From assembly GCA_039654915.1 (NCBI GenBank), contig CM077597.1, positions 38,538,001 through 38,602,000 of the forward strand: a DNA stretch of 64,000 bases, written 5' to 3'. A model generated the notes under the pieces. It was not told the DNA's origin and did not search any database. It saw only the letters and a program-made list of their open reading frames with translations. The stretch comes from Aquilaria yunnanensis. Lineage: Eukaryota > Streptophyta > Magnoliopsida > Malvales > Thymelaeaceae. How positions within the stretch are numbered: the stretch's first letter is position 1; each line of letters starts with the position of its first letter. Of the stretch, positions 1-11,629 are shown piece after piece. The translations under genes were made by a program, and so were the position numbers.

Positions 1-499
1 ACGCATGTTCCCAACATTTTTTACCAATTTCCAAGCCATAGTTGCCCCTCCCTTGGTGGGAAAACTCCAAATTGCTCCATTTGACTTAAGTGAAAGACAT
101 ACACATCCTAAGGGCTACATTAGAACACTTAGGCCCTTAACGCCTTTTTGTGTTTTCTTTGCCCTTAGTTGTCTTCTATAAGCAATTTAGTCCTCCAATA
201 GTACTTTCATACCATTCATATCCTTCCCACAACTTTTCAAAACTCTTTCTTGTGAGTTTGCAATTAAGTACCAAAATTTTCAAAACCTTACAAAAAAGTC
301 CATAGGTGCCTTGACAAACAAGCAATCCTTAAGGCTTTTCTTGGGGCCCAAGTTACCAACTTGGAACACTTTTAAGGAGATGTTCATTATACCTTTTACC
401 CCTCATATTTTAATCACTATCAAGAAAATTACACAACATAATGGCTTTTTGACCATTATGCCACACTTATAATTGTCCTATTTTTGTGAGGTGGTAACA
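1..499 (-). repeat. Family A LTR, end fragment (cut by window edge)
   Basis: This stretch matches the last ~500 bp of the family A LTRs at 3160-3658, 11130-11629 and 18714-19213. It ends in the family terminus GGTGGTAACA. Strand is given in the sense of the family's coding element, which is minus here. The rest of the LTR lies outside the window. Minisatellite DNA follows directly at 500. No gene is seen. Confidence 0.85.
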
Positions 500-1176
500 G
501 AAACATTCAAAAAATTTTTGGAATAGAAGCATTCACAAATTGTTTTGAATGGAACCATTAACAACTAGTTTGGAATAGAAACATTCACAACTTGTTTAGA
601 ATTGGATGGAAACATTCACAACTTGTTTAGAAGAGAACAGTAACAATCATATCTCATTTCAAATAGAAACATTCGCATCTTGTTCAGAATGGAATGGAAA
701 CAATCACAAGTTGCTTAGAATGGAATGAGAACTTTCACAACATGTTGGGGGTAAAAACATTCACAACTTGTTTGGATTAGAAACATTCACCACCTATTTA
801 GAATGGAATGGAAACAATCACCACTTGTTTGGAATAGAAACATTCACAGCTCATTTAGAATGGAATGGAAACATTCACAAATAGTTTGGAACAGAAACAT
901 ATATAACTTGTTTAGAATGGAATGGAAATGTTCAGAACTTGTTTGGAATAGAAACATTCAAAATTGGTTTAGAATAGAATGGAAACATTCACAACCTTTA
1001 AAGATTGGAAACACTCATGACTTGTTTGGTTTGGAAACATTCACAACCAAATTGGAATAGAATGGAAACGTTTGGATGTGAATAGAAACATTCACAACCT
1101 ATTTATAATAGAAACGTTCACAACTAGTTTCAAATACGAACATTTACAACTTGTTTAGAATGCAATGGAAAACTTC
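500..1176. repeat. Minisatellite block 1, mixed 26-bp and 31-bp units
   Basis: About 24 imperfect head-to-tail units are visible. The common core is GAAACATTCACAACTTGTTT, followed by GGAATA in the 26-bp form or AGAATGGAATG in the 31-bp form. The two forms often alternate, giving a 57-bp higher-order unit. The block lies exactly between two family A LTRs. One 85-codon frame (803-1060) is open only because 57 is a multiple of three. I see no sign of a real gene. Confidence 0.9.
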
Positions 1177-3658
1177 TGTTACCCAGTCTTGGGTAGTCCA
1201 GTTATGGTGCCAAAACTAGGCATTTAGACTCCCAGGATTAGTAATGTCTTGTTGGCCATCAGAACACTACCCTTAGTGTCCATACCCAAGTGGCCCTCTT
1301 GGGCACTATGTAAACACATGCATATTGGTCCAACCATCAGACACATATTCACATTTCATGCACACCATGGCAGAAAAGAAGGAAAACACTAGCACAAGTC
1401 TTAGTTTTGGCTTCCACACATTAGGCAATATTGTTAAGTTCTAGTTACCAGCTATTGCACCTGTAACTTCCACTAATAAACTGTATCATTCTAGCCACAC
1501 ACCCCCCATTTTCTTAGCTTCATTACCAATTAGAGGCATACAACAAACCAAAAAATGTTGTTTTACATCAATAGCCCACCTATGGACCAAGTTATGGATT
1601 TTTGAAATTGGTTACGAAATTTTGACCAAATGAACAATAACTTAGCCAACTTTGCAATGTCATATCTTTGCCAATAGGGCTCGAAATTCAGAAATTCCAA
1701 ATGCTCGTTTAACATCTAGATGTTCTCTAGGTTTAGCCAAATTTAATACCAAGATTCCTTCAACATAGGGAGATATAGAACTTTAAGTCTAGAGTCAAAA
1801 TTTTGGTCACTTTATGACCATGTTGCCCATAGAAGATTTGATATATGTGCAAACACTTCATTTACAAGGGAAAAACCCTCCAAAGCTATCCCATATATGT
1901 CCATTACACATAGGAATTAAATTCCCTTGCTTTTAAAAACTTTATGTTGCAAGAACAGAATTTACAAGTAAGCAGCCCATCATTCACACTTAGGCAGCTT
2001 TGCACCACATCACTTACATAGCGAAAACATTACTCAAATGTTCACATACTTGACTCATTTTATATACACAACATGTACATGAATACATGCACTACAATAT
2101 GGTCTTAACTCAGCTAAATGTGCACCCTATGTTACAGGAGTGCGTGAGACAAAATGGACTCCGGAAACAGGATGCTAGACAGCTGCTATACAACACAATA
2201 AGTACCCTCACCAAAAATACCAAATGTGCTTCTAAAATCACCACACTTCCAGATGACAACTAGACACATGGAAGTTCATGTACCTAAAATTTGAAATCAA
2301 AACTCAAACAACAAAGTTTAGTTTGAATGTGATCTTTCTACTGGACCTGAAATAACAGAATTGAGGGGACTAAGTTTCATTGTGAAACTTAGTAAGGGTA
2401 GCATTTGGATTCAATAGGCAATGTAACCATCATTAAAACCTGCATCCAAATACACTAAAACCCAAAAAAACCACAATGCATATATGCAAGATAGAGCAAC
2501 CAAATGCAGCAGCCATTCACAACCAACAAACATATGAAATCCAGCAGCAACATATACCATAGGTTAGTCCATAAAACACATAATAAACATAACCAAGTCA
2601 CTATTGCAGCCCTCCTCAAGCTAATGCTTGGTCTTAGGAGAATTTTACACTAGTTAGTACTAACTTTTGAGCTCTAGAAACCCAAAAATTCATTGCCATC
2701 ACTGTGCACTTCACACTAGGTCATAAAACCTTCAATAAGTGCACTCCCATCACTAAGCATGGTTCATCAAGCTCATGGCTCTCTTCCATGCTTAGCCTTA
2801 GCTCCATGGTTGCTTGAAAATATAGAAAACAACCCATGAGAGCAAGAGAGCCCTTACTTTGATGGGTATGCTAAAATTGGAGCTTTATCCTAGGTGCACT
2901 CAAGCAATAGCACCAAATCGCTTCCAATTGTGCTTCATTGACTTCAATGCAAGTAGTTTTGAGTTTGAAGGTATGGTGGCTTTGGAGGAAGTGTGGAGGA
3001 GAGGGCTAGCTTCTTTTTCACTAGTGGAGGCCAAAATTTGGGAGATAAGGACCAAGACTGGACACTTATATGGTCTTAAGTGCACTAAACACACTTAACA
3101 AGCTTAACCAAGCTTTATGCCATTTTCCTTGCTACAAGACCATGGTTTCTTTACCTTAATCTCTTGGCCCACATTTGACCTCCTTATCCTATGCCATATT
3201 AGCCCTCCTTATGTAAGATAACCCCACAAAACTTCCATTTGTCTTAATTCATAAGCATGGACAACCAAAGGCACACAATAGGACACTTAAGTCCTTAAAG
3301 CCTTTCTGTGTTTTCCTTTGTCCATACTTGTCTTCTATAAGCAATTTGGTCCTCGAATAAAAATTTCATACCATTCATATTCTTCCCATAACTCCCCAAA
3401 TCTCTTTTGTGGAAGTTTTACGATTGAGTACCCAAATTTCCAAAATCTTACAAAAAAGTCCATAGGTTGCTTGACAAACAAGCAATCCTTAAGGATTTTC
3501 TTGAGGACCAAGTTACCAACTTGGAACACTTTTAAGGAGGTGTTGCTCATGCCTTTTACCCCTCAGACCTCAATCACTATGATGAGAATTACACAATATA
3601 ATGGTTTTTAGCCATTATGACACACTTGTAATTCTCCTATTTTTGTGGGGTTGTAACA
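1177..3658 (-). mobile_element. Family A LTR, apparently solo, inside the minisatellite
   Basis: This is a full-length LTR of 2482 bp. It begins TGTTACCCAG, ends TTGTAACA and aligns along its whole length with the LTRs of the complete family A element at 9146-19213, though it is clearly diverged from them. Minisatellite units lie on both sides, and removing the LTR plus about 5 bp rejoins a normal unit. The flanking 5-mers (ACTTC left, CAATC right) are both near the canonical unit sequence CATTC, so a decayed target duplication is possible but not proven. A TATA-like ATATAAG lies on the minus strand near 3064-3070. No internal coding region is attached. Confidence 0.8.
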
Positions 3659-4357
3659 CAATCACAACCAGTTTCAAATAGAAACATTCACAGCATGTTT
3701 GGAATAGTTAAATTCACAACCACTCTATAATAAAAACGTTCACAACTTGTCTATAATGGAATGGAAATATTCGCAACTTGTTTGGAAAAGAAACTTTCAT
3801 AACTTGTTCAGAATGGAATGGAAACATTCACAATTAGTTTGCACTAGAAGCACTCACAACTTGTTTAGAATGGAAATGAAACATTCATAACTTGTTTAGA
3901 ATGGAATGGACACATTCATAACTTGTTTAGAATGTAATGGAAACATTCACAACTTGTTTTGAATGGAATGGAAACATTAACAACAAGTTTGGAATAAAAA
4001 CAGTCACAACTTTTTTAGAACGAGATCGAAAGAATCACAACTAGTTTGGAATGGAAACATTTACAACTAGTTTAGAATAGAGTGGAATAGAAATATTAAC
4101 AACTAGTTCGAAATAGAAACATTCACAACTAGTTTTGAATAGAAACATTCGCAACTAGTTTAGAATAGTAACACTGACAACTCATTAGGAATGGTATGGG
4201 AACATTTACAACTAGTTTGGGATAGAAACAATCATAACTTGTTTGGAATAGAAACATTCATGAATTATTTAGAATAGAAACATTTACAACTAGATTAGAA
4301 TGCAATGGAAACAATCACAACCTATTTGGAATGGAATGGAAACATTCACAACTAGTT
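3659..4357. repeat. Minisatellite block 2, mixed 26-bp and 31-bp units
   Basis: About 25 further units of the same minisatellite as block 1. Cores such as GAAACATTCACAACTAGTTT alternate with the longer form carrying GAATGGAATG. The block runs from the LTR end at 3658 to the first base of the Tat LTR at 4358, where a unit is broken after AACTAGTT. The Tat element therefore probably inserted into this array. Confidence 0.88.
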
Positions 4358-5839
4358 TGAGTGAAAATTGATGCCCGTCGGCATCCTTCTTGTATGACAT
4401 GCTGGCCTGAAGGAGAGACTTTCGGTGTGAAGGTGTCTGTGAGACTTTGAAAAACAAGGGTTAGAGACTCCATGGAATGTATTTCCAGGGGAGGACCCTC
4501 CAACACCCGAATCAGTATTTGTGTGAGTAGTAGTAAAGAACAGAGAGTGGAGGATAAAGAAAAAGTCTCTTGTTCTTACCAAGGTCCCTCCTAGGCATTT
4601 ATAGGAAGGTGGATTGAGGTGGCCGTTTGAAACAGCTCATTCAGATCATGACACATCTTCATTCAAATCCAATCCATACCTTCAGAGGTAGGGATTTCCA
4701 GCTGGCCGAGGGCCGTTCTGGCCAGAGGGCAAGGGCGTGCATGAGGTCTCTCTACTAGAGGCTCCTTAACCATTTTTGTCATATCTCCGTAAGACCCCTT
4801 TAGCTAGAAACTTTCTCCAAGGGCCATTAGGGAAGGCCCTTCGACAAAGTGGCTCACCTTTGGAAGACATTTTCCTCTGTCGAGGATGGTGGATCTACTT
4901 TTCCGAGGTCGGTAGGTTCGTAAATCTAAGGGTGGTAGAAGACACTTTTTCCCGAGGTTGGTCATTTTACCTTTCTAAGGGTGGTGTTTAAGTATGCCCC
5001 GAGGTTAGGGCTAAGTCCTTAACGAGGGTGATTTCAAGATAGGTGATCAGGAGATTGCAGGGGCGGTAGCCCTTCAACTATCAGATGCCCCACTCGGTAA
5101 GCTGAAGTTGTATCTTTGGCATTAAGAGTTTAGGAGTGCAGCAAGGATCTTTGCTGGAGATGACAGTTGTCCCCATTAGCATAGCTAACTTCTGACCGAG
5201 GTCACATCCTTCAGAGTGGGCACCTCTTTGGTACAAGATGCCTCTTTTGGCCAAGGCAGTGTTTTCGGCATTAAGTGGGAATCCTCACTTTTTGGCCGAG
5301 CTTTTGATTTTTCCGAAGTTGTATCTTCAGGTGGGGAAAATATTCCCACTTTAAGTTTTTTATCTTCTATTGCCTGCTAATGAATCATCACGTCTTGTGA
5401 CCAGGTAGTCGCATCACTTCGAGTTAGGCTTACATAGGTTTGCTAATGTCAAAAGGTGTGCCCTTGTTTCTTGTGTTGGGTGACACGTGTTACTAGGAGA
5501 CTGGCGAATGGCCACGTCCATTACATCGGTTACATCCCTTCGCCTGCAAAGGGTCATTATGGAGACTCTTCGCCTGCCTCCATCGGTTTAGATAAGCCCT
5601 TCCTCCTTCAAAGTTTTCCATACTTCTCAATTTCCATTCCTTTTGCTCTCTGATTTCCTCTCATTTTTCATCATTCTTTGGCAGTGGTGCTAGCGGCAGA
5701 GCCATTTCTAGCAAGTTGTGGTGATTTTTTAAGTCCTTGTCTTCATTCTGAACTAGGTAGGTTACCTTCTAAAGTGCCTTTTTTTGTTTTAATTCTTTTC
5801 CCTTCGCATTTCTGAGGTCAGATTCCTCTATCCTCGAAC
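4358..5839 (-). repeat. Tat 3' LTR and adjoining region, inner boundary unresolved
   Basis: The outer LTR end is well placed at TGAGTGAAAATTG (4358), because the minisatellite stops there. A hairpin-forming GATGCC-CGTC-GGCATC lies at 4370-4385. A minus-strand TATA box is at 4596-4603. Between about 4860 and 5010 a CCGAGGT-containing motif recurs two to three times, like U3 subrepeats. I could not find a convincing CA end with a polypyrimidine tract, so the inner LTR boundary may lie anywhere from about 4870 to 5700. The last few hundred bases probably form the leader of the antisense ORF. Confidence 0.6.
4596..4603 (-). promoter_or_regulatory. TATA box of Tat LTR
   Basis: The minus strand reads TATAAATG within a GC-richer context and lies about 240 bp from the LTR end. 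This fits a U3/R core promoter. Motif and position only. Confidence 0.45.
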
Positions 5840-6695
5840 TTGTCTTCTTACCATATAGAAGCTCATCCAATTCCTGATAGTTGGCTCCCACTTAACTCTC
5901 ATCCGAGTTGTGCCGCTTCGGAGAAAGTGAAGAAGTGGTCGGCTAAATTTTTTCTCCCTTCCTATGCCATCACTAGGCTACCTAGTTTTGGTATGCCTAG
6001 TTATGCTCCTAATTCATATGAGGTTACTGTCTTCAGGGCTCAGCTAAAGGCGGGACTCCGATATCCCCATCCAAAGATGGTTTATGACTTTTGCCAATTT
6101 CATGGCATAGCCGTCAACCAACTCCCCCCAAACTCATACTCCTACTTTAACGGTTTTATTTGTATGTGTAGGGTCTTTAACATAGAGCCCCACTTTATCT
6201 TTTTCATGCAATACTACAAACTCCACCCTACTCGGAAGGGCGGGTTCTACTTCTTGCTCATTTGGGCATCTGGGAGCAAGAAATATACGTTCACCTTTAG
6301 AACAAAGGATAGTTGGTGAGGGTGGTAGAAGAAGTTCTCTTTTCTGAAGGTGGATGAGCAGTGGAAGGACATGCTGACCAAATGGGCTTCAGGGACTCTT
6401 GATATTGATGTAATAGACCCGAGCTAGCTCTTAACCTTAGAGCTAGAGTCCCAGTTTGAAGATTTTGACAGTCTTATTCGATCTATCATGGATTGGGATC
6501 CCGAGGTCCCTCCGCATTCTCTATACCCCTTCCCCATCAGATGGAGTTTCATGACCGAAGAGGTCCTTTGAGAGCTTGGGGTAGTTAAGGAACACATTAC
6601 TGATGAAGGTATGCCAAAGCCCTTGGTTGATGGGAAGAGTGCATGGTTGGTGAAGCTCCTTCGGGGAGAACTTACATGTTCGGCACTGAAAGAGA

Positions 6696-6762
6696 GTAAG
6701 CTCTTTTGCAATTTTGTTACTTATGCCTTCCCATATTTACACTGATGTTCTCTTTTTTGCAG
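6696..6762 (+). other. Intron 1 of the antisense ORF (predicted)
   Basis: The 67-nt segment begins GTAAGC and ends in a pyrimidine-rich tract plus GCAG. Splicing it out joins A from exon 1 with AG from exon 2 into one lysine codon and keeps the frame running into ATGGGTGAT. This is inferred from sequence only. Confidence 0.65.
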
Positions 6763-7478
6763 AGATGGGTGATAAATCTGCTACTTTCTACAAGAGTCTC
6801 TTCCTCGGCCAGGCCAAGAAGGGAGAGCAATAAAAGAAAAAGGCCAAGGAGGACTCCTTTCTACCTCTGCCCGAAGGGGAAGTGGAGGTGCTTGGCTAAA
6901 CTCCAGTTCATGCTAAGCCATCTTCGAAACCGGCCATCTGTTCAACCCCTCTCAGTCCCAATGCAGCTATTGAGACATTGGGGACTTCAGTTGGGAAGCT
7001 TTCGATTGAAGAACTAGAAGAACAACAGAATAACAGGCGTAAAGGTGTTCCCACCGAGGTTCTTGACATTAGTGACTCCAAAGGAGATGAAGCTGAACTC
7101 CCCCCAGGTTTGTCCCTTAGCCATTCATATATGAGTTTGGGAATTTTTGGTATTTTAGACCTTATAGACGAATGCCTAAATGATAATGTTTTAATGGAAC
7201 TTCAGCGTGACTTTGCAGATGAAGGAGTGCAGGCTCCGTGGGTGGAGAACCATACTTGGAAGAGGGCAGTTTGGTACTCAAAAATCCCGAGGGACAAAGT
7301 TCTGAGGGAGCCCGTTTGGACTTTTACAAAGGACATGGACTTGTTCTCTGAGGATAGCCAGAAGATGGCCCCTCAAATGGTGAGGGCCATTATGACTAAT
7401 GCCACCTTCCAGTCCCTGACAGAAGAGTGCCCTAGTGAGGAAGTCCTAGCGATGAGGATGAGTGAACACACAGCCCGG

Positions 7479-7562
7479 GTAAACCTTAACCTTTTAGGAC
7501 TTAGAAGAACTTTGAGCTTTTGTTGCTTTTTGACCCTTATTCAGAATCCTCCTTTTTTGTAG
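7479..7562 (+). other. Intron 2 of the antisense ORF (predicted)
   Basis: The 84-nt segment begins GTAAAC after an Arg codon (CGG) and ends CCTTTTTTGTAG. It is phase 0, so the exon 2 frame passes directly into the exon 3 frame at 7563. Without splicing, the exon 2 frame stops at the end of the intron. Confidence 0.65.
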
Positions 7563-8276
7563 TTGTTGGCATACAGTGGGTATCTTCGGGCTTGGGCAGC
7601 TAAGCAATCTTTGGTCCGAAGTCGGTCCAAGGAGAGCTTAGCCAAAGCCAAGGAACTTTTTGCTAGCTCAGTCATTAAGTACGGCAAGCTTAATAAAATT
7701 GCAAAGGAGGACCTAGCTAGCCTTCAGCAAGAGGTGCTAAAAATCCAAAATGAGCTGTCAGAAGACTTTTCTTCCAAGGTGACATACCTCGGATCAAAAG
7801 TAGTGGCCCTTACTTTGGTGAACGAAGCCTTCCAAAAGGAAAAGGAGGAAGCCATTGCTCACCTTATGAAAATGCTGGGGCTCAATGATGAATTGTTAGC
7901 CGAGATCGATCGGCTAAAGTAAGAGAAGAAAAAGAAGAAACAGAAGCTTGAGAAGGAGGTGGAGGTGCTAAAGAAGGAGCTGGAGGACCTAAAAGCTGAG
8001 AAGGTGAAGTCGGATGAGGTGACTAAGTCCTCCTACCAAGATGGGTTCTGCCTTGCCCATCACCAGGTCTTTTCCAAGCATCCTGACTTGGAACTCTCCT
8101 TCCTTCGGGAGCTCGACATTCCCAAAGGACCAACTTTGAAATGGTCAAGAGCAAAATATCTCAATCTTCCCATTCTTCCTCCTTCGGCTACTGAAGCTAG
8201 CGCCAATGAAGATGAAGCCAAAGGTGACTCTGCCAAATATGCTGAGGGGGCTGAAGATGGTCAGGCTGACCAATAG

Positions 8277-8907
8277 ACTCCCTTTTTTTTTTTGTACTTT
8301 GTACTTTTGCAATGAAATGAAATTCCACCTTGCTCTGAAATTTTGGCTAAGTCCTTGATTGGTATGGCTTCAGACATTATCTTTGTCCTTCTACATTTAA
8401 CCATCTTCAGCAATGAGTCATGTCATCCTTTAAGGCTTTACAACCTTAGTGTTTTCAAAGGCTTCACAACCATTTTTGGTCATCCTTCTCTGGAAGACTT
8501 GTCCTTCAAAAATAGTTAAGTACCTTTGGGATCAACCATGTTCAGTTGACCACCTTCGGTGAAACTTCATTTTCACGAAAAATAGTTAAGTACCTTTGGG
8601 AGCAACCATGTTTGGACGATCACCTTTCACAAAAATTGTATAATTTCACTCATGCACTTTCGGAAATAACCATATTCTGTTTGCTTCCCTCGGTACCAAC
8701 CATATTCGGTAGGTATCCTTTGGTAAAATACTATTTATTCACCTTCAGAAATGACCACATTTGGTTTGCCTCCCTTGGCATCAACCATGTTCAGTCAATA
8801 ACCTTCAGTCAAATATTGTACAATATTACTTATGCACCTTCAAAAGCAACCACATTCGGTTTGCCACCTTCGGCGTCTTTTGCACAATTTTTCTATTCGA
8901 AATTTTT
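8277..8907. repeat. Tat 3' UTR with degenerate tandem repeats
   Basis: This lies between the tails of the antisense ORF and of pol. From about 8460 to 8880 a degenerate motif recurs, containing ACCTTCGG, AACCA and ATGTTCGG-like words. For example AGTTAAGTACCTTTGGGA occurs at about 8515 and again at 8583, a spacing of 68 bp. A 123-codon frame across it (8546-8917) is a by-product of the repeats. Tandem repeats in the 3' UTR are a known habit of Tat/Ogre elements. Confidence 0.65.
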
Positions 8908-9140
8908 CTACGTGTAGAATTTTTTAAAAGAGTCTGAATGCCATGTATTTTTCAATTCTCCACCTTTAGTATCATCGAGCTTGTAGACTCCTGGCTGAAC
9001 TTCATTGAGGACTAAATAAGGTCTGTCCCAATTTGCCCGAAGTACTACATCAGACAGTTTTCGGACTTCGAATTCAGCCTTTCGGAGAACGAGGTCCCAT
9101 TTTCTGATTCTTTTATACTTGAAAAGAAAGTTTGAAGCAA
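8908..9140 (-). pseudogene. Tat integrase C-terminal tail (fragment)
   Basis: Read on the minus strand, this is an open frame of about 75 codons ending in TAG at 8908-8910. It contains a KWDLVLRKAE block, then a GANW-like RANWDRPY motif, and a tail with VQPGVYKLDD and WHSDSFKKFYT. These fit the C-terminal domain of Tat-type integrases. The frame is cut at 9141 by the family A insertion and continues, degenerate, from 19219. It has no start codon of its own. Confidence 0.7.
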
Positions 9141-9145
9141 CGACT
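9141..9145. repeat. Target site duplication of family A element, left copy
   Basis: CGACT directly precedes the LTR at 9146. The identical CGACT follows the other LTR at 19214-19218. A perfect 5-bp duplication proves the outer boundaries and shows that insertion was into Tat integrase coding DNA. Confidence 0.95.
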
Positions 9146-11629
9146 TGTTACACACTCTAGGGTAGTTCAGTTATGGTGCCAAAACTGTGCATTTAGACTC
9201 CCAGGATTGGTAATGTTCTCTAGGCCATCAGAACACTACCCTTAGTGTGCATACCCAAGTGGCCCTCTTGGGCACTATGTAAATACATGCATATGGGTCC
9301 AACCATCACACACATATTCACATTTCATGCACACCATGGCAGCAAAGAAGGAAAACACTAGCACAAGTCTTAGTTTTGGCTTCCACAGATTAGGCAATCT
9401 TGTTAAGTTCTAGTGCCCAGCCACTGCACCTGTAACTTCCACTAATAAACTGTATCATTCTAGCCTCATAACCCCCTATTTTATTTGCTCCATTATGAAT
9501 TAGATACTTATATTAAACCAATGATTTTTTTTTTACATAAATACCCCACCTATGGACCAAGTTATGGATTTTTTAAGTTGGTTACAAAATTCTGACCAAA
9601 TGAACAGTAAATCATCCACATTTGCAACATCCTATCCTTGGCTACAGGGCTCTGAATCCAGAAATTCAAAATCCCAGTTAACCCTCTATATGTCCTCTAG
9701 GTGTGGTCAAACTTTCATACCCATATTCATTCTACACAGGGAGATATTAAACTTTACGTCCAGAGTCGAAATTCTGGCAACTTTTGGACCATTTTGCCCA
9801 TACAATTTTTCCAAACCATGCAAACACTTCATTCACAAGGGGAAAGCCCTCCAAGGCTATCCCATATATGTACATTACACATATGAATTACATTCCCTTT
9901 CTTTTAACAACTTTATGTGGTCAAAACAGAATTTACAAGTAAGCAGCCCATCATTCACACTTAGGCAGCTTTGCACCACATCACTTACATAGCCAAAACA
10001 TTACTCAAATGTTCTCATACTTGTCTCATTTTACATACACTACATGTACATGCATACATTCACTAAAATATGGTCTTAACTAAGCTAAATACGCACCCTA
10101 GGTTATAGGAGGTCCTGAGACACAATGGACTCCAAAAACAGGATGCTGGACAGCTGCTGCACAACACAGTAAGTACCACCATTTAAAATACCAAATGTGC
10201 CCCTAAAACCACCAAAATTTCCAGATCACAACTAGACATAAGGAGGTTCATGTGCCTGAAATTTCAGATCAAAAATCAAACCACAAAGGTTAGTTTGAAG
10301 GTGATCTTTCTGCTGGACCTGAAATGACAGAATTGAGGGGAGTAAGTTTCATTGAGAAACTTAGTAAGGGTAGCACTTGGATTCAATAGGCAATGTAACC
10401 ATCATTAAAACCTTCATCCAAAGAAACTAAAACACAAAAACCACAATGCATATATACAAGATATAGCAACCAAATGCAGCAGCCAAACACAAACAACAAA
10501 GACATGAAATGTGGCAGCAACATATACCATAGGTTAGTCCATAAAACATATAATAAACTTAACCAAATCACTATGGCAGCCCTCCTCAAGCTAATGCTTG
10601 ACCTTAGGAGGATTTTAATACTAGTTAGTACTAACTTTTGGGCTCTAGAAACCCAGAAATTCGCTGCCATCACTGTGCACTTCACACTAGGTCACAAAAC
10701 CTTCAATAAGTGCACTCCCCTCACTAAGCTTGGTTCATCAAGCACGTGGCTCGCTTCCAAGCTTAGCCCTAGCTCCATGGATGTTTGAAAATTTCAGAAA
10801 GCAACCCATGAGAGCAATAGAACCCTTACCTTGATGGGTATGCTGAAATTGGAGCTTGATCCTAGGTGCACTCAAGCAATAGCACCAAATAGCTTCCAAT
10901 TGTGCTTCCTTGACATCAATTGCAAGTAGTTTTGAGTTTGAAGGTATGGTGGCTATGGAGGAAGTGTGGAGGTGAGGGCTGGCTTTCTTTTTTCTGGTGG
11001 AGGCCAAAATGTAGAGAGCAAAGGTGGTCTTGGCTACTTAAATAGTAAAAAGTACACTAAACACACTTAAGTAGTCTTAACCTTTGTCTTATGCCATTTT
11101 CCTTGCTACAAGACTATGGTTTCTTAGTCTTAATCTCTGGGCCCACATTTGACCATCCTTATCGTCCTTTATCAGCCCTCCTTATGTGGGATAACCCCAT
11201 AAAACTTCCATTTGACTTAAGTCATAGACATACACATCTTAAGGCCAACATTAGAACACTTAGGTCCTTTATGCCTTTTTGTGTTTTCTTTGTCCTTAGT
11301 TCTCTTCCATAAGCAATTTGGTCCTCCAATAGCACTTTCATACCATTCATATCCTTCCCATAACTCTCCAAATCTCTTTTGTGAAAGTTTTGCAATTGAC
11401 TACCCGAATTTCCAAAATCTTACAAAAAAGTCCATAGGTTGCTTGAAAAACAAGCAATCCTTAAGGCTTTTCTTGTGGACCAAGTTACCAACTTGGAACA
11501 TTTTTAAGGAGGTGTTGATCATACCTTTTACCCCCCACACTACAATCACTATGGTCAGAATTACACAATATAACGGTTTTTAGCCGTTATGACACACTTG
11601 TAATTCTCCCATTTTGTGAGGTGGTAACA
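9146..11629 (-). repeat. 3' LTR of family A element
   Basis: 2484 bp, with termini TGTTACACAC and GGTGGTAACA (TGTTAC/GTAACA inverted ends). It is colinear with 16727-19213 and with the solo copies. Several short frames of 60-100 codons inside it occur on both strands and are chance frames. No gene is supported. Confidence 0.95.

Larger units (their letters stand above)
5840..8276 (+). pseudogene. Spliced antisense extra ORF of the Tat element (putative gypsy-type transposon protein family)
   Basis: This is a plus-strand gene, antisense to the Tat pol and converging on it. It can be read as three exons. Exon 1 (about 5840-6695) resembles the plant 'putative gypsy type transposon' domain, rich in W, Y, F and P. 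Intron 1 (6696-6762) has GTAAGC and TTTTTTGCAG ends. Exon 2 (6763-7478) continues in frame from a phase-1 junction into MGDKSATFY. Intron 2 (7479-7562) is phase 0. Exon 3 (7563-8276) has a long Lys/Glu-rich coiled-coil stretch and an acidic C-terminus. Frames agree across both junctions, but stops at 6317, 6326, 6425, 6569, 6831, 6897 and 7920 break it. No certain ATG was found near 5840, so the start is approximate. Antisense ORFs are known in Tat elements; their function is unknown. Confidence 0.72.

Noticed and set aside
500..1176. Regular repeats that might suggest a CRISPR array
   Set aside because: Units are head-to-tail without unique spacers, vary in length between 26 and 31 bp and sit in plant retroelement DNA. 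This is a minisatellite.
8546..8917. 123-codon plus-strand frame in the Tat 3' UTR
   Set aside because: It overlaps a degenerate tandem repeat and runs antisense into the integrase tail. The peptide is only an echo of the repeat.
9141..9145. Treating the Tat integrase tail (8908-9140) as a separate host gene
   Set aside because: It reads directly into the Tat integrase across the family A insertion and has no start codon of its own.
10383..10788. Overlapping frames of 100 and 104 codons on both strands in family A LTR (also 17965-18370)
   Set aside because: Same LTR in several copies, open on both strands, with no motif. The diverged copies at 2460-2800 and 54900-55180 do not keep the full frames.
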